Origin: Paraglaciecola mesophila KMM 241
GTDB lineage: Bacteria > Pseudomonadota > Gammaproteobacteria > Enterobacterales > Alteromonadaceae
NCBI RefSeq assembly: GCF_000315015.1
Contig: NZ_BAEP01000050.1
Coordinates: forward strand, 1 to 32,658
DNA length: 32,658 bases
Direction of reading: 5' to 3'
The notes below the pieces were generated by a model. That model had not been told where the DNA came from and searched no databases. It saw only the letters and a list, made by a program, of their open reading frames with translations. Position numbers and translations under genes: made by a program. Of this stretch, positions 26,005 to 32,658 are shown in pieces; positions within the stretch are counted from its first letter, which is position 1; every line of letters begins with the position of its first letter.

Positions 26005-26625
26005 CTATTGCGCAGACACAGCAAAAATTATTTCGCCTTGCTCCTTATTAATTACCGCAACCTCTTGCAGTACCCATTTATCTGCCACGTCAGTGGCATA
26101 AACGTAAACCTCGGCCGCGGATTTATCGCCCTCAATGGAATAATTCAAATTAGCCTTACCACCTTCACCTGAATAGGTGATTTCACCCATCACAAAAAAA
26201 CTAGGCTCAGGGTTTTCACCCACCAAGGCGATGACCCCAGGATGCGTTTTGACGGCCTGAACCGACAATTCGTACGCCTCACCTTTCATCATGCTCATCA
26301 CCGCAACAAACATTAGCGGGAAGACAACAAACACCATCGCAAAAGCAGCATTACGCCACTTTTTTTGGACGGATTTGAAATGTGCTACATCACGCCAAGT
26401 GCGATTTTTCCAAGCCCACTCATTTCCTTTAGCCCCTAAAACAAACATCATCACAACATTCACCAGTGGCACAAACATCAGTAAAGAAATGAAGGTACTG
26501 TTACCGATACCCCATATCCAATTCAGTAAAAAGGCGCCCCAATTCCACCCTTTGATATCTTCTGGTACCACTGACGTTCTGCCCATACCAGACATGTATT
26601 CTTGTTCCATGTGCTTTTGCTCCAT
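26005..26625 (-). CDS. Coa1-like (cytochrome oxidase assembly factor) membrane protein
   Basis: A 206-residue inner-membrane protein. The first part (GWNWGAFLLNWIWGIGNSTF, followed by a hydrophobic segment and a basic WKNRTWRDVAHFKSVQKKW loop) contains two membrane helices, and a third lies at about 92-110. The last ~90 residues, outside the membrane, resemble the Coa1 domain (VKTHPGVIALVG, PSFFVMGEITYSGEGGKANLNYSI, VYVYATDVADKW). Coa1 in mitochondria helps assemble cytochrome oxidase; bacterial relatives are uncharacterised and no oxidase genes are nearby, so that role should not be assumed. Several methionines near the start (1, 6, 11, 14) leave the exact start uncertain; GGAG lies before the first. 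Confidence 0.8.
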   Translation of the reverse strand: MEQKHMEQEYMSGMGRTSVVPEDIKGWNWGAFLLNWIWGIGNSTFISLLMFVPLVNVVMMFVLGAKGNEWAWKNRTWRDVAHFKSVQKKWRNAAFAMVFVVFPLMFVAVMSMMKGEAYELSVQAVKTHPGVIALVGENPEPSFFVMGEITYSGEGGKANLNYSIEGDKSAAEVYVYATDVADKWVLQEVAVINKEQGEIIFAVSAQ

Positions 26626-26836
26626 GTGTAATCGAGCTCCATTTTTACTTAGTGCTAACAGCTGCTTACTTATGCTCTTGCATCGGCCCTTTTACCATGA
26701 CACCCATGATAGTGTGGTAATAGACTTTTAGATGAATACCGACATAAATGACTTAATTTACAACATCTAGTCACAATGTACTTACTACAGGTGACTTTGT
26801 TATTCATTAGAGCTAAACATAAGAACGAGTCTCTAG

Positions 26837-27862
26837 CTAGAAACCATTTCTATGAACAAAACCATATACGCGCTGCAAAATTTGCTTCTGTATTGCCTTA
26901 CGATCTACTCCGTCTCGGTCCTTACACAAAGAAACCCCTTTTACTTCCCTGTCATAGTCACATTGATCAAGGTACACAAAATGACCTGCTCCTTGTTCAA
27001 GGCCGATTAAATTCGCGCCTTCAATATGCTCTGCAAAATATTTTGAATGTGTTTCATAAGGCAAAAAGTCGTTTTCAACGGAGCCTATGATCAAAGTAGG
27101 CACCTTTATGTTATTTAGGCTTTGCTCACTAACCGCGTGGCCCATGGCCGGATCTAGCGCAATAACGGCTGCAACACGCTTATCTCGCATTTGCTTTTGT
27201 AGCAAGCCAATTTTAGTTAACATGACTTTACTTAAGGGCTTACGCTCACTGGGGTTAGCATAGTTACAGCCTTTATCTTCTTTGGCGATTTCTGACCCAC
27301 AATAGGCTTCCGACTTGCCTGCTTTGAGATGAGCACCAGCCAATGCCAATGACGTAAACCCACCAGAAGAGTGGCCAAACATAACGACTTTATCCGTTTT
27401 TATGAAAGCATCAAATAGTCCCTTTTGAGATAAACTATCGATTGCAAAGCTCACGTCTTGCGGGCGTTGCCAGAATCGCATGGCCGAATTCGGGTCTATG
27501 TTCTCAGGCCCATAAACCCAAGACTCGCCGAAATGCGCTACCCCAGCAACAAGCCACCCTTGGGAGGCTAATGCATAGCCAAGCCAGTTCATTTCACGAG
27601 GAGAGCCAAAGGCACCATGTGATATAACTGCAACCCGCTGAGGGTTTTGCTTTGCTAATAAGCAAATTGTTGCCTCACACGGTTTTGCACCACTTTGATA
27701 CCAAAACTTGATTTTAGTGGGTCTATTCACTTTCTCGTTTATAAAGTCGACTTCTGTGGTCTTTAGTTCAATTGAAGTCTCCGATAAAACGTGAGCGCTA
27801 TTAAAAAGAGCAAGCAAGGTAATTACGGTAAAGCAAAGCTTCGTTATTCTAAGTTTCATCAT
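26837..27862 (-). CDS. Exported alpha/beta hydrolase (dienelactone-hydrolase/PAF-acetylhydrolase-like)
   Basis: A 341-residue alpha/beta-fold hydrolase with an N-terminal signal peptide (hydrophobic core FTVITLLALF, cleavage near VLS-E). The nucleophile elbow is FGHSSGG with Ser165. An acid is likely in GSVENDFLP and the histidine in GAGHFVY. VISHGAFGSPREMNWLGYALASQG forms the oxyanion region. I chose the ATG at 27862 (AAAGGGA upstream) over an in-frame start at 27949, which would hide the signal peptide. The AraC-family gene lies 116 bases upstream on the same strand and may control or co-transcribe it. The substrate is unknown. Confidence 0.85.
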   Translation of the reverse strand: MMKLRITKLCFTVITLLALFNSAHVLSETSIELKTTEVDFINEKVNRPTKIKFWYQSGAKPCEATICLLAKQNPQRVAVISHGAFGSPREMNWLGYALASQGWLVAGVAHFGESWVYGPENIDPNSAMRFWQRPQDVSFAIDSLSQKGLFDAFIKTDKVVMFGHSSGGFTSLALAGAHLKAGKSEAYCGSEIAKEDKGCNYANPSERKPLSKVMLTKIGLLQKQMRDKRVAAVIALDPAMGHAVSEQSLNNIKVPTLIIGSVENDFLPYETHSKYFAEHIEGANLIGLEQGAGHFVYLDQCDYDREVKGVSLCKDRDGVDRKAIQKQILQRVYGFVHRNGF

Positions 27863-27978
27863 TCTTGGTGTATTTCCCTTTAGTATTCTATTGCGCCAAT
27901 ATACCTCCGCTGTTGAGACCGAGCTGTGCAGAAAGTGCGTTTTGTACAAGATACGCCACTTTAGGTAGTACGTTGGCT

Positions 27979-28878
27979 TTATTCTTTCATCGCCATGTTC
28001 TCGATTGCTAAATCTTCTACCGCAAAATATAACGCTGTTTTGAGTACTTCAGGCTTTGTTTTCAAAGGGTTGTTAAGATAGCACTGCACAATTTGCTGGT
28101 CTTTTAGCTTGATACTATTAGGTAGCACCCACTGTGCGTAAATTTGAGAAATAGTTTGCCACATACAATCATGTGGCCCGATATGCGTGAAACAGGCCCA
28201 TAGGCCAGCCTGCCATTTAAAAACGTCCAGTTTTTCTTGGCAATGGGAAAGACCTTCTACGAAGCCAGCAAAAAAACGGCTTTGCGTTTGTTCACCCGCC
28301 CACGGGTTGTCAACCGACACTCCAATAGGCTGCAACTCGGCATAATTTAATGGCTCAGCAATAGCGGCTAATCGACCGTATAATGTTGTAGCGATCGTCG
28401 AAAAAGACTGCTCAGTAAAACCTTTGCCGTATAAACCGTAAACCGTCTTCTCAGGTAACGTTTTCCAAACAGGTTCTATTTTGTTCCCAGTGAGTCGCTT
28501 TTTAGGTATTAAGCTGCCAGCGCGAGCATTGAGCGGAAGATTTCCCTGAACGACATCACTCGGCGTAACAGAAAAATTTTTCTTAAATGCCCTAGAGAAA
28601 GAAGAAGGAGATTCATAACCAACGCTAAGAGCGACATCAATAATATTGGGGTTTCCCTGTTTGATTATGTGCAACGCTTTTTCCAGTTTGTGTCGCTGAA
28701 TAAACTCGCCTAACTGGTAACCCGTTGCCGCAAAAAATATTCGGTTAAAATGATACTTTGAAAAGCCTGTATACTGGGCCAAATCTTCCAAGCTGATAGT
28801 CTGGTCGCTATGGTCATAAATATACTGCCCAACCTGACTAATGATTTTTATATTCTTATTCTTTTGGTTATCTACCAT
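27979..28878 (-). CDS. AraC-family regulator with GyrI-like effector domain
   Basis: A 299-residue transcription factor. The AraC/XylS DNA-binding domain is N-terminal (about 12-112: LEDLAQYTGFSKYHFNRIFF, then IDVALSVGYESPSSFSRAFKKNF with the usual second helix-turn-helix). A C-terminal domain from about 135 (ETVYGLYGKGF, FAGFVEG, WACFTHIGPHDCMWQTISQIYAQWV) matches the GyrI-like small-molecule-binding fold, as in SbmC/Rob-type proteins. Such regulators often respond to hydrophobic or cationic drugs. It lies upstream of the exported hydrolase. Confidence 0.92.
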   Translation of the reverse strand: MVDNQKNKNIKIISQVGQYIYDHSDQTISLEDLAQYTGFSKYHFNRIFFAATGYQLGEFIQRHKLEKALHIIKQGNPNIIDVALSVGYESPSSFSRAFKKNFSVTPSDVVQGNLPLNARAGSLIPKKRLTGNKIEPVWKTLPEKTVYGLYGKGFTEQSFSTIATTLYGRLAAIAEPLNYAELQPIGVSVDNPWAGEQTQSRFFAGFVEGLSHCQEKLDVFKWQAGLWACFTHIGPHDCMWQTISQIYAQWVLPNSIKLKDQQIVQCYLNNPLKTKPEVLKTALYFAVEDLAIENMAMKE

Positions 28879-29401
28879 GAGTTTCTATCCAACGTCCACG
28901 ATGTACTATTTTATCATCTTTCGTATTGCTTGCCTGAACTCAAAACACTTTGTATATGGCTGCCCCATGAGCGCTTTGCCTACTAACAAGCTCATGAATT
29001 CAAGTATTTTTACACGTATCTTACATAAACACCCATGCAAATGATCTAAGTTGAAACTTGTCGTCCCATTGTATTTATCATGGGTGAAACTCTATATGGT
29101 CGCTTTTTTAGTATGGGTGCATTTAGAACGTTCAGCATCCTCATTAATTCGTTGTAAAAGTTTAAATTTTCCCGCTGTGATAATTCACGTTGGTAGAAAT
29201 TCCGCTTCATTCCAGCAGCTCAATCCGTGGGAAAAGCATCAGCTCAACAGGCTATTAAGATGGCAAAACACCATCACTATATCGCTAATAAAAGTGTGCT
29301 TTGCATCAAGCGGCACATTACAAAATCAAAAACTATCTATCGATAGATGCATCATGAATGAGCTGGTATAGTAACAACATTAAAGAGCGTGAGGGTTGAG
29401 C
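28879..29401. other. 523-base region without a convincing gene
   Basis: Open frames of 67 codons (28841-29044) and 106 codons (29051-29371) exist on the plus strand, but their translations resemble no family I know, show no good ribosome-binding site and have atypical composition. The region may hold a decayed gene plus the promoters of the AraC gene (leftward) and the amine oxidase (rightward). The palindrome at 29335-29348 is the only distinct signal. Confidence 0.5.
29335..29348. promoter_or_regulatory. 14-bp palindrome upstream of amine oxidase
   Basis: atctatcgatagat is a perfect palindrome 54-67 bases before the amine oxidase ATG. The placement suits an operator, but such a palindrome is expected by chance once or twice in a window of this size. 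Confidence 0.3.
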
Positions 29402-30673
29402 ATGGAACAAACAAAAGTCATTATAATCGGCGGTGGTTTAGCGGGATTATATACAGCGACAAGGCTTGAGGCTTTGCACATTCCTTACGTTCTGCTTGAA
29501 GCAAAAAGCCAACTTGGTGGGCGCATTAGCTGTGTGCCTGCAGCAGATGTTGACCGCGAACTCGGTGTGCTTGCTGCTCAGGTTGCCGTTCAGTGTGCAT
29601 ATAGTCATGATATGGGCCCGACGTGGATTTTCCCTCATCAGCAGAAAATAAAGGCCCTAGCCGCAGAGCTCGAGGTTAAGTTGTTTGAGCAATACGCGGC
29701 CGGGGACGTGCTTTATCAAGCGCCTAATTCGACGAAACCCAGACAAATTACCGGTGCGGGAGCGATGCAGTTGTTTCGAGTTGATGGTGGTATGTCTCAG
29801 CTGACTCAAAAACTACATGCAAGCATTGACTCGAAGAGATCAAAAGATAAACGAGATCAGGCGAACGCACAGGGTAAAATCAAACTTGAGCATTGTGTTA
29901 GCAACATAGAAAAAGACGAAGAAAACGGACTCTGGACTGTTTCAGGCCACGTTGCTGGCAACAAGCAAGCGCTCAAAGATAGCAATCTAGAGCATACATA
30001 TCTCGGAATTCAAGCTAGCGAAAATCTATCTCAAGTGCTTCATCATTTTGATTACAATGCAGAGCATTTAGTGCTTGCGTTACCACCGCGTATTATACAG
30101 CGTGATTTAGCGTCAAACCTGTGGGGCTCGCCGTTATTAAACCAACGTTTAGGCACGGTGCAAACATGGATGGGTGCCCAGGCAAAATTTGTGGCCACCT
30201 ACCCTCAGCCGTTTTGGCGTAACAAAGGTCTTTCTGGCCAAGCGTTTAGTCAAGTTGGCCCCATGATAGAAATGCATGATGCCAGCGCCAGTGAAAACAA
30301 CAGCTTTGGGATCTTCGGTTTTATTGGCATTCCAGCGAAGCAGCGCAATCAATTAAGTGAGAGTCAACTCAAACAAGCTTGTCTCGATCAACTAGCGTTT
30401 TTCTATGGTGAAGATGCGTATAGTGCAACCGATTGCTACCTCAAAGATTGGGCGGTGGACCCGTTTTGCGCCACAGAGCGAGACATTAATGAGCCATCGA
30501 AACACCCAGATTTCAACCATCGTGGACTAGATGACGAATTAAAAACACTTGGATTACATCTAGCTGGTAGTGAGTTTGCAGAACAGGATGCTGGCTATTT
30601 AGAGGGTGCAATACACGCGGCTGACAAAGCAGTTTCAGAGATTAACGAAGCACTAGGCAATACCCTTAATTAG
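29402..30673 (+). CDS. Flavin-containing amine oxidase family protein
   Basis: A 423-residue FAD-dependent oxidoreductase of the monoamine-oxidase type. The dinucleotide motif IIIGGGLAGLYTATRLEA is at the N-terminus, followed by LLEAKSQLGGRIS. The C-terminal FAD motif is AGSEFAEQDAGYLEGAIHAA, where other members have glutamate-rich GYxEGA. No signal peptide is seen. The ATG at 29402 follows GAGGG (29391-29395) at six bases; a TTG at 29396 is in frame but overlaps the space needed for the ribosome site. Substrate (amine, polyamine or other) is unknown; it appears to stand alone. Confidence 0.9.
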   Translation: MEQTKVIIIGGGLAGLYTATRLEALHIPYVLLEAKSQLGGRISCVPAADVDRELGVLAAQVAVQCAYSHDMGPTWIFPHQQKIKALAAELEVKLFEQYAAGDVLYQAPNSTKPRQITGAGAMQLFRVDGGMSQLTQKLHASIDSKRSKDKRDQANAQGKIKLEHCVSNIEKDEENGLWTVSGHVAGNKQALKDSNLEHTYLGIQASENLSQVLHHFDYNAEHLVLALPPRIIQRDLASNLWGSPLLNQRLGTVQTWMGAQAKFVATYPQPFWRNKGLSGQAFSQVGPMIEMHDASASENNSFGIFGFIGIPAKQRNQLSESQLKQACLDQLAFFYGEDAYSATDCYLKDWAVDPFCATERDINEPSKHPDFNHRGLDDELKTLGLHLAGSEFAEQDAGYLEGAIHAADKAVSEINEALGNTLN

Positions 30674-30782
30674 CTCTGATAACACAGTGATTTTTTGTTT
30701 TGCTTGGCTTTCAGGCAGAATTTGATGAAAAGCGGATAATACAAACCTCCTAGTACAAAGCGCTAGGTAGGAGCCAAGCAGA

Positions 30783-30947
30783 TTATTCAGATTCAGTGTG
30801 CTCTAGCGCCTCTGCCTTGGCAGCGGCTTCAAGTTTTGCGCGCTCTGCTTTAGACACATAGCCAGATTTCTTTTTACCGCTGTTTTTGGCGGCAACGGCC
30901 TTTACACGTTTTTTGTGAATTTGAGTGAGCTTTTTTTTTCTATTCAT
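30783..30947 (-). CDS. Small basic protein, DUF2986-type
   Basis: A 54-residue protein, too short for many gene finders: starts MNRKKKLTQIHKKRVKA, with GKKKSGYVSKAERAKL in the middle and an acidic tail ending EALEHTESE. The strongly basic first half and the YVSKAERAKL segment match the small DUF2986 proteins found in marine gammaproteobacteria. Its charge suggests RNA or ribosome association, but no function is established. Confidence 0.82.
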   Translation of the reverse strand: MNRKKKLTQIHKKRVKAVAAKNSGKKKSGYVSKAERAKLEAAAKAEALEHTESE

Positions 30948-31278
30948 GTTTAATCTTTCTATTTGTCTAAATGTTTATGACTATTGCTTATGATTTTCTG
31001 TTTAACGGCCAAAGTGACTTCGTCAAACATCAAGTTAAAGGGGCAATTAACACGCAAAAAGCGCAAAGTGGATGCATTATACCCGATCAGTTGTGAGCTG
31101 TTACGATTCTTTCGTTACTGTCGTTTTTCTTTCTATATTTTTTCTTAGTTTCAATAAAGCGGCGTAAAAGCTGTTAGTATGCGCGCGTTAACGGCGTAAC
31201 CAACATTTAGCCTTCACGTTTTACATGTGTGAGCAAATGTTAGCGCCATTTATTTCGCACATTTTTTACAGGTATACC

Positions 31279-31617
31279 ATGACAGAGAAAACAACGAGAA
31301 ACAGACGTATTCGTAAGAAACTTCATTTAGACGAATGGGCCATTCTTGGCTTTGAATTTAGCTGTAATTTGGCTGAAGTATCAGAAGACGAATACGAGAC
31401 GTTCTTCAACACATTTGCTGATGTTGTTATTGCGCAAAACCTTTACATTACGCTTAACGATGAAAGCGAAACATTGGAAGGGTTCGTAACCTCTGCTGAT
31501 CGTTACGGTAATGCTACGGAAGAAGACAAAACCGCTATCGAAGCGTTTTTAAACAGCCAAAACATCGCTAGCGATGTAAAAGTTGGCCCATTGGTTGACG
31601 CAATTTACGGTATCTAA
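31279..31617 (+). CDS. yggL: YggL family (DUF469) protein
   Basis: A 112-residue protein of the YggL family, reported in E. coli as a 50S-ribosome-associated factor. It starts MTEKTTRNRRIRKKLHLDEW and contains the conserved GFEFSCNL and VGPLVDAIYG segments. The ATG at 31279 is preferred to one at 31225, which would add a non-homologous extension. It is preceded by a 330-base gap from the DUF2986-type gene in which I saw only AT-rich promoter-like sequence. It is convergent with the coiled-coil gene. Confidence 0.9.
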   Translation: MTEKTTRNRRIRKKLHLDEWAILGFEFSCNLAEVSEDEYETFFNTFADVVIAQNLYITLNDESETLEGFVTSADRYGNATEEDKTAIEAFLNSQNIASDVKVGPLVDAIYGI

Positions 31618-31656
31618 CAACGATATTAAATAACGGCATCTCACAAAGATAACCGA

Positions 31657-31690
31657 GCGTTGCTCGTGTGTTCTCTATGCACGGCAACGC
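31657..31690. repeat. Strong hairpin between convergent genes
   Basis: gcgttgctcgtg (31657-31668) pairs with cacggcaacgc (31680-31690) over 11 bases with one bulged T and an 11-base loop. It lies 39 bases after yggL and 32 bases after the end of the converging gene. It lacks a T run on either strand, so it may be a factor-dependent terminator or a mobile REP-like hairpin. Confidence 0.5.
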
Positions 31691-31721
31691 AATGTTCTTC
31701 AATTTCCTGCTACACATATCT

Positions 31722-32264
31722 TCAACTCCCAAACACTCGTCTAGTGTGCTTTTCGGCGTCGTTTACAGAGCCTGACAATAGCGCCTGTTGTGCTTCATGC
31801 TCGGCGGTTCTTTCACTTGCTTGCTCTACCAAGTCTTGCATAAGCTGCGTCAACGCATCAATGCGCTCGTTTATCACCTCAAGCCTTTGTTGTTGCGCTT
31901 CGTTTAGGACTTCTTTTTCAATCAGGTTGTCGCGCTCTGACTCTAATGCTTCAAGTTCTGCCTTAAGCTCATCGAGGGTGCGTTTATCTACCCCTAATCT
32001 GTTCGCTAACAGGTACTCGAAGGCTTCCTCGCCGAACGTTGGCTCATGCTGTGGGGCATTTACGTTATTAGATTCGGTGATGCTATCTCGCTGCTTTGAT
32101 TGCTGATGTGATTGTTGAACTGCCAATTCAGCGGCAAATGCTTGCCCACTAACGGAAGGCGTTTGCTGATTGGCGCTATCACCGTGAGTTGCTTTACCCA
32201 CATCATTCGCTCGTGAAGCATATTCGTTTTGCCATTTTTCGTACTCGAAACTCGTTACTATCAT
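31722..32264 (-). CDS. Coiled-coil protein of unknown function
   Basis: A 180-residue, acidic, Gln/Glu-rich soluble protein. Residues 1-70 appear disordered; residues about 75-165 form a long coiled coil (LDELKAELEALESERDNLIEKEVL, RLEVINERIDALTQLMQDLVEQ). AAGGAG precedes the ATG at good spacing, so translation is credible. There is no signal peptide or membrane segment and no family I recognise. It ends convergent with yggL. The gap to the transposase (32265-32542) shows nothing I can name. Confidence 0.8.
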   Translation of the reverse strand: MIVTSFEYEKWQNEYASRANDVGKATHGDSANQQTPSVSGQAFAAELAVQQSHQQSKQRDSITESNNVNAPQHEPTFGEEAFEYLLANRLGVDKRTLDELKAELEALESERDNLIEKEVLNEAQQQRLEVINERIDALTQLMQDLVEQASERTAEHEAQQALLSGSVNDAEKHTRRVFGS

Positions 32265-32542
32265 TATTATTCACTCCTTCGACGAATGCATTCGCGCCTA
32301 ACGCGTTTACACATAAACTACGTTCGCTTGAAGGAGTAGCATATACAGCGCCAACATGAGAGCTAATATCAGCGCTACAACCAATACCAAGACAAGTAGT
32401 TGAATACGCGCCTACATTGAGAGGTTGTTTAAAGCTTACGCCCCGTCAAGAAACGAAAAGAAAGACACCCATGATAAAAATGGTCAATTTTAAGGGCTGA
32501 ACTACACTTGGTTTGTGTTTCATTCTGCTAGGTAGATGGATT

Positions 32543-32658
32543 ATGCCTCAACCTCGAAAAAGCCAAATTAGTTTAATCGATACGCCCTATTACCATTGTG
32601 TTTCCCGGTGTGTCCGTCAATCATATTTATGTGGCACTGATAAGCACTCTGGGCAAAG
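32543..32658 (+). CDS. REP-associated (Y1/IS200-like) transposase, 5' end
   Basis: The first 38 codons of a rayT-type transposase, cut by the window edge. The start MPQPRKSQISLIDTPYYHCV followed by SRCVRQSYLCGTDKHSG is the typical N-terminus of REP-associated tyrosine transposases, which are HUH/Y1 nucleases. The HUH motif and catalytic tyrosine lie beyond the end. REP hairpins often flank such genes. Confidence 0.85.
   Translation, partial: MPQPRKSQISLIDTPYYHCVSRCVRQSYLCGTDKHSGQ

Noticed and set aside
29051-29371. 106-codon open frame on the plus strand
   Set aside because: No ribosome-binding site, no recognisable motif and atypical composition; treated as non-coding or a remnant.
31657-31690. 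Possible integron attC site
   Set aside because: The hairpin lacks the RYYYAAC/GTTRRRY core sequences and lies far from the integrase.

Overview
The window looks like the chromosome of a marine, agar-degrading gammaproteobacterium of the Alteromonadales. My best guess is the Paraglaciecola/Pseudoalteromonas atlantica lineage. This rests on gene content (GH50 agarase lipoprotein, GH117 neoagarobiose hydrolase, TonB-dependent receptor, YggL, DUF2986-type small protein) and moderate AT content; it is not database-confirmed. No tRNA, rRNA or CRISPR array was recognised.

Layout. 1-2.3 kb: the 3' end of an integron-type tyrosine recombinase, then a CPA-type cation/proton antiporter ending in a clear terminator. 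2.3-10.3 kb: an orphan NarL-type response regulator, then a polyester (3-hydroxybutyrate) utilisation locus. A TonB receptor is divergent from a four-gene operon of GntP-type permease, secreted MetX-like hydrolase, secreted PHB-depolymerase-like esterase and 3-hydroxybutyrate dehydrogenase. 10.3-14.3 kb: an exported catalase-peroxidase (frameshifted), a 56-residue protein and a leucine-rich-repeat protein kinase. 14.3-24.8 kb: an agar/neoagarobiose region. It holds a GH50 agarase lipoprotein, divergent from sugar porter, 2-keto-3-deoxy-sugar kinase, GH117 hydrolase and a small helix-turn-helix protein. A PhyH-type dioxygenase overlapping an NHL-propeller gene follows, divergent from an IclR regulator. 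24.9-32.7 kb: a histidine-rich helical protein, a Coa1-like membrane protein, an AraC regulator with an exported hydrolase, a flavin amine oxidase, a DUF2986-type protein, YggL, a coiled-coil protein and the start of a REP-associated Y1 transposase cut by the window edge.

How the parts fit. The agarase probably releases neoagarobiose outside the cytoplasm. The porter would import it or its sugars. GH117, which has no signal peptide, would split it to galactose and 3,6-anhydrogalactose. The kinase fits the lower branch, where anhydrogalactose becomes a 2-keto-3-deoxy sugar. A 16-bp sequence around the palindrome attgttaacaat is identical upstream of the agarase and of the dioxygenase, with a one-mismatch copy upstream of the porter. 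This suggests that the dioxygenase/propeller pair belongs to the same regulon. In the polyester locus the secreted enzymes would cut polymer and oligomers to 3-hydroxybutyrate, the permease would import it, and the dehydrogenase would oxidise it to acetoacetate.

Three otherwise intact genes are interrupted. The depolymerase carries one extra T in a six-T run, the catalase-peroxidase one extra G in a six-G run, and the NHL propeller an in-frame TAA. They may be decay, reversible slippage or base-call errors; the sequence alone cannot decide.
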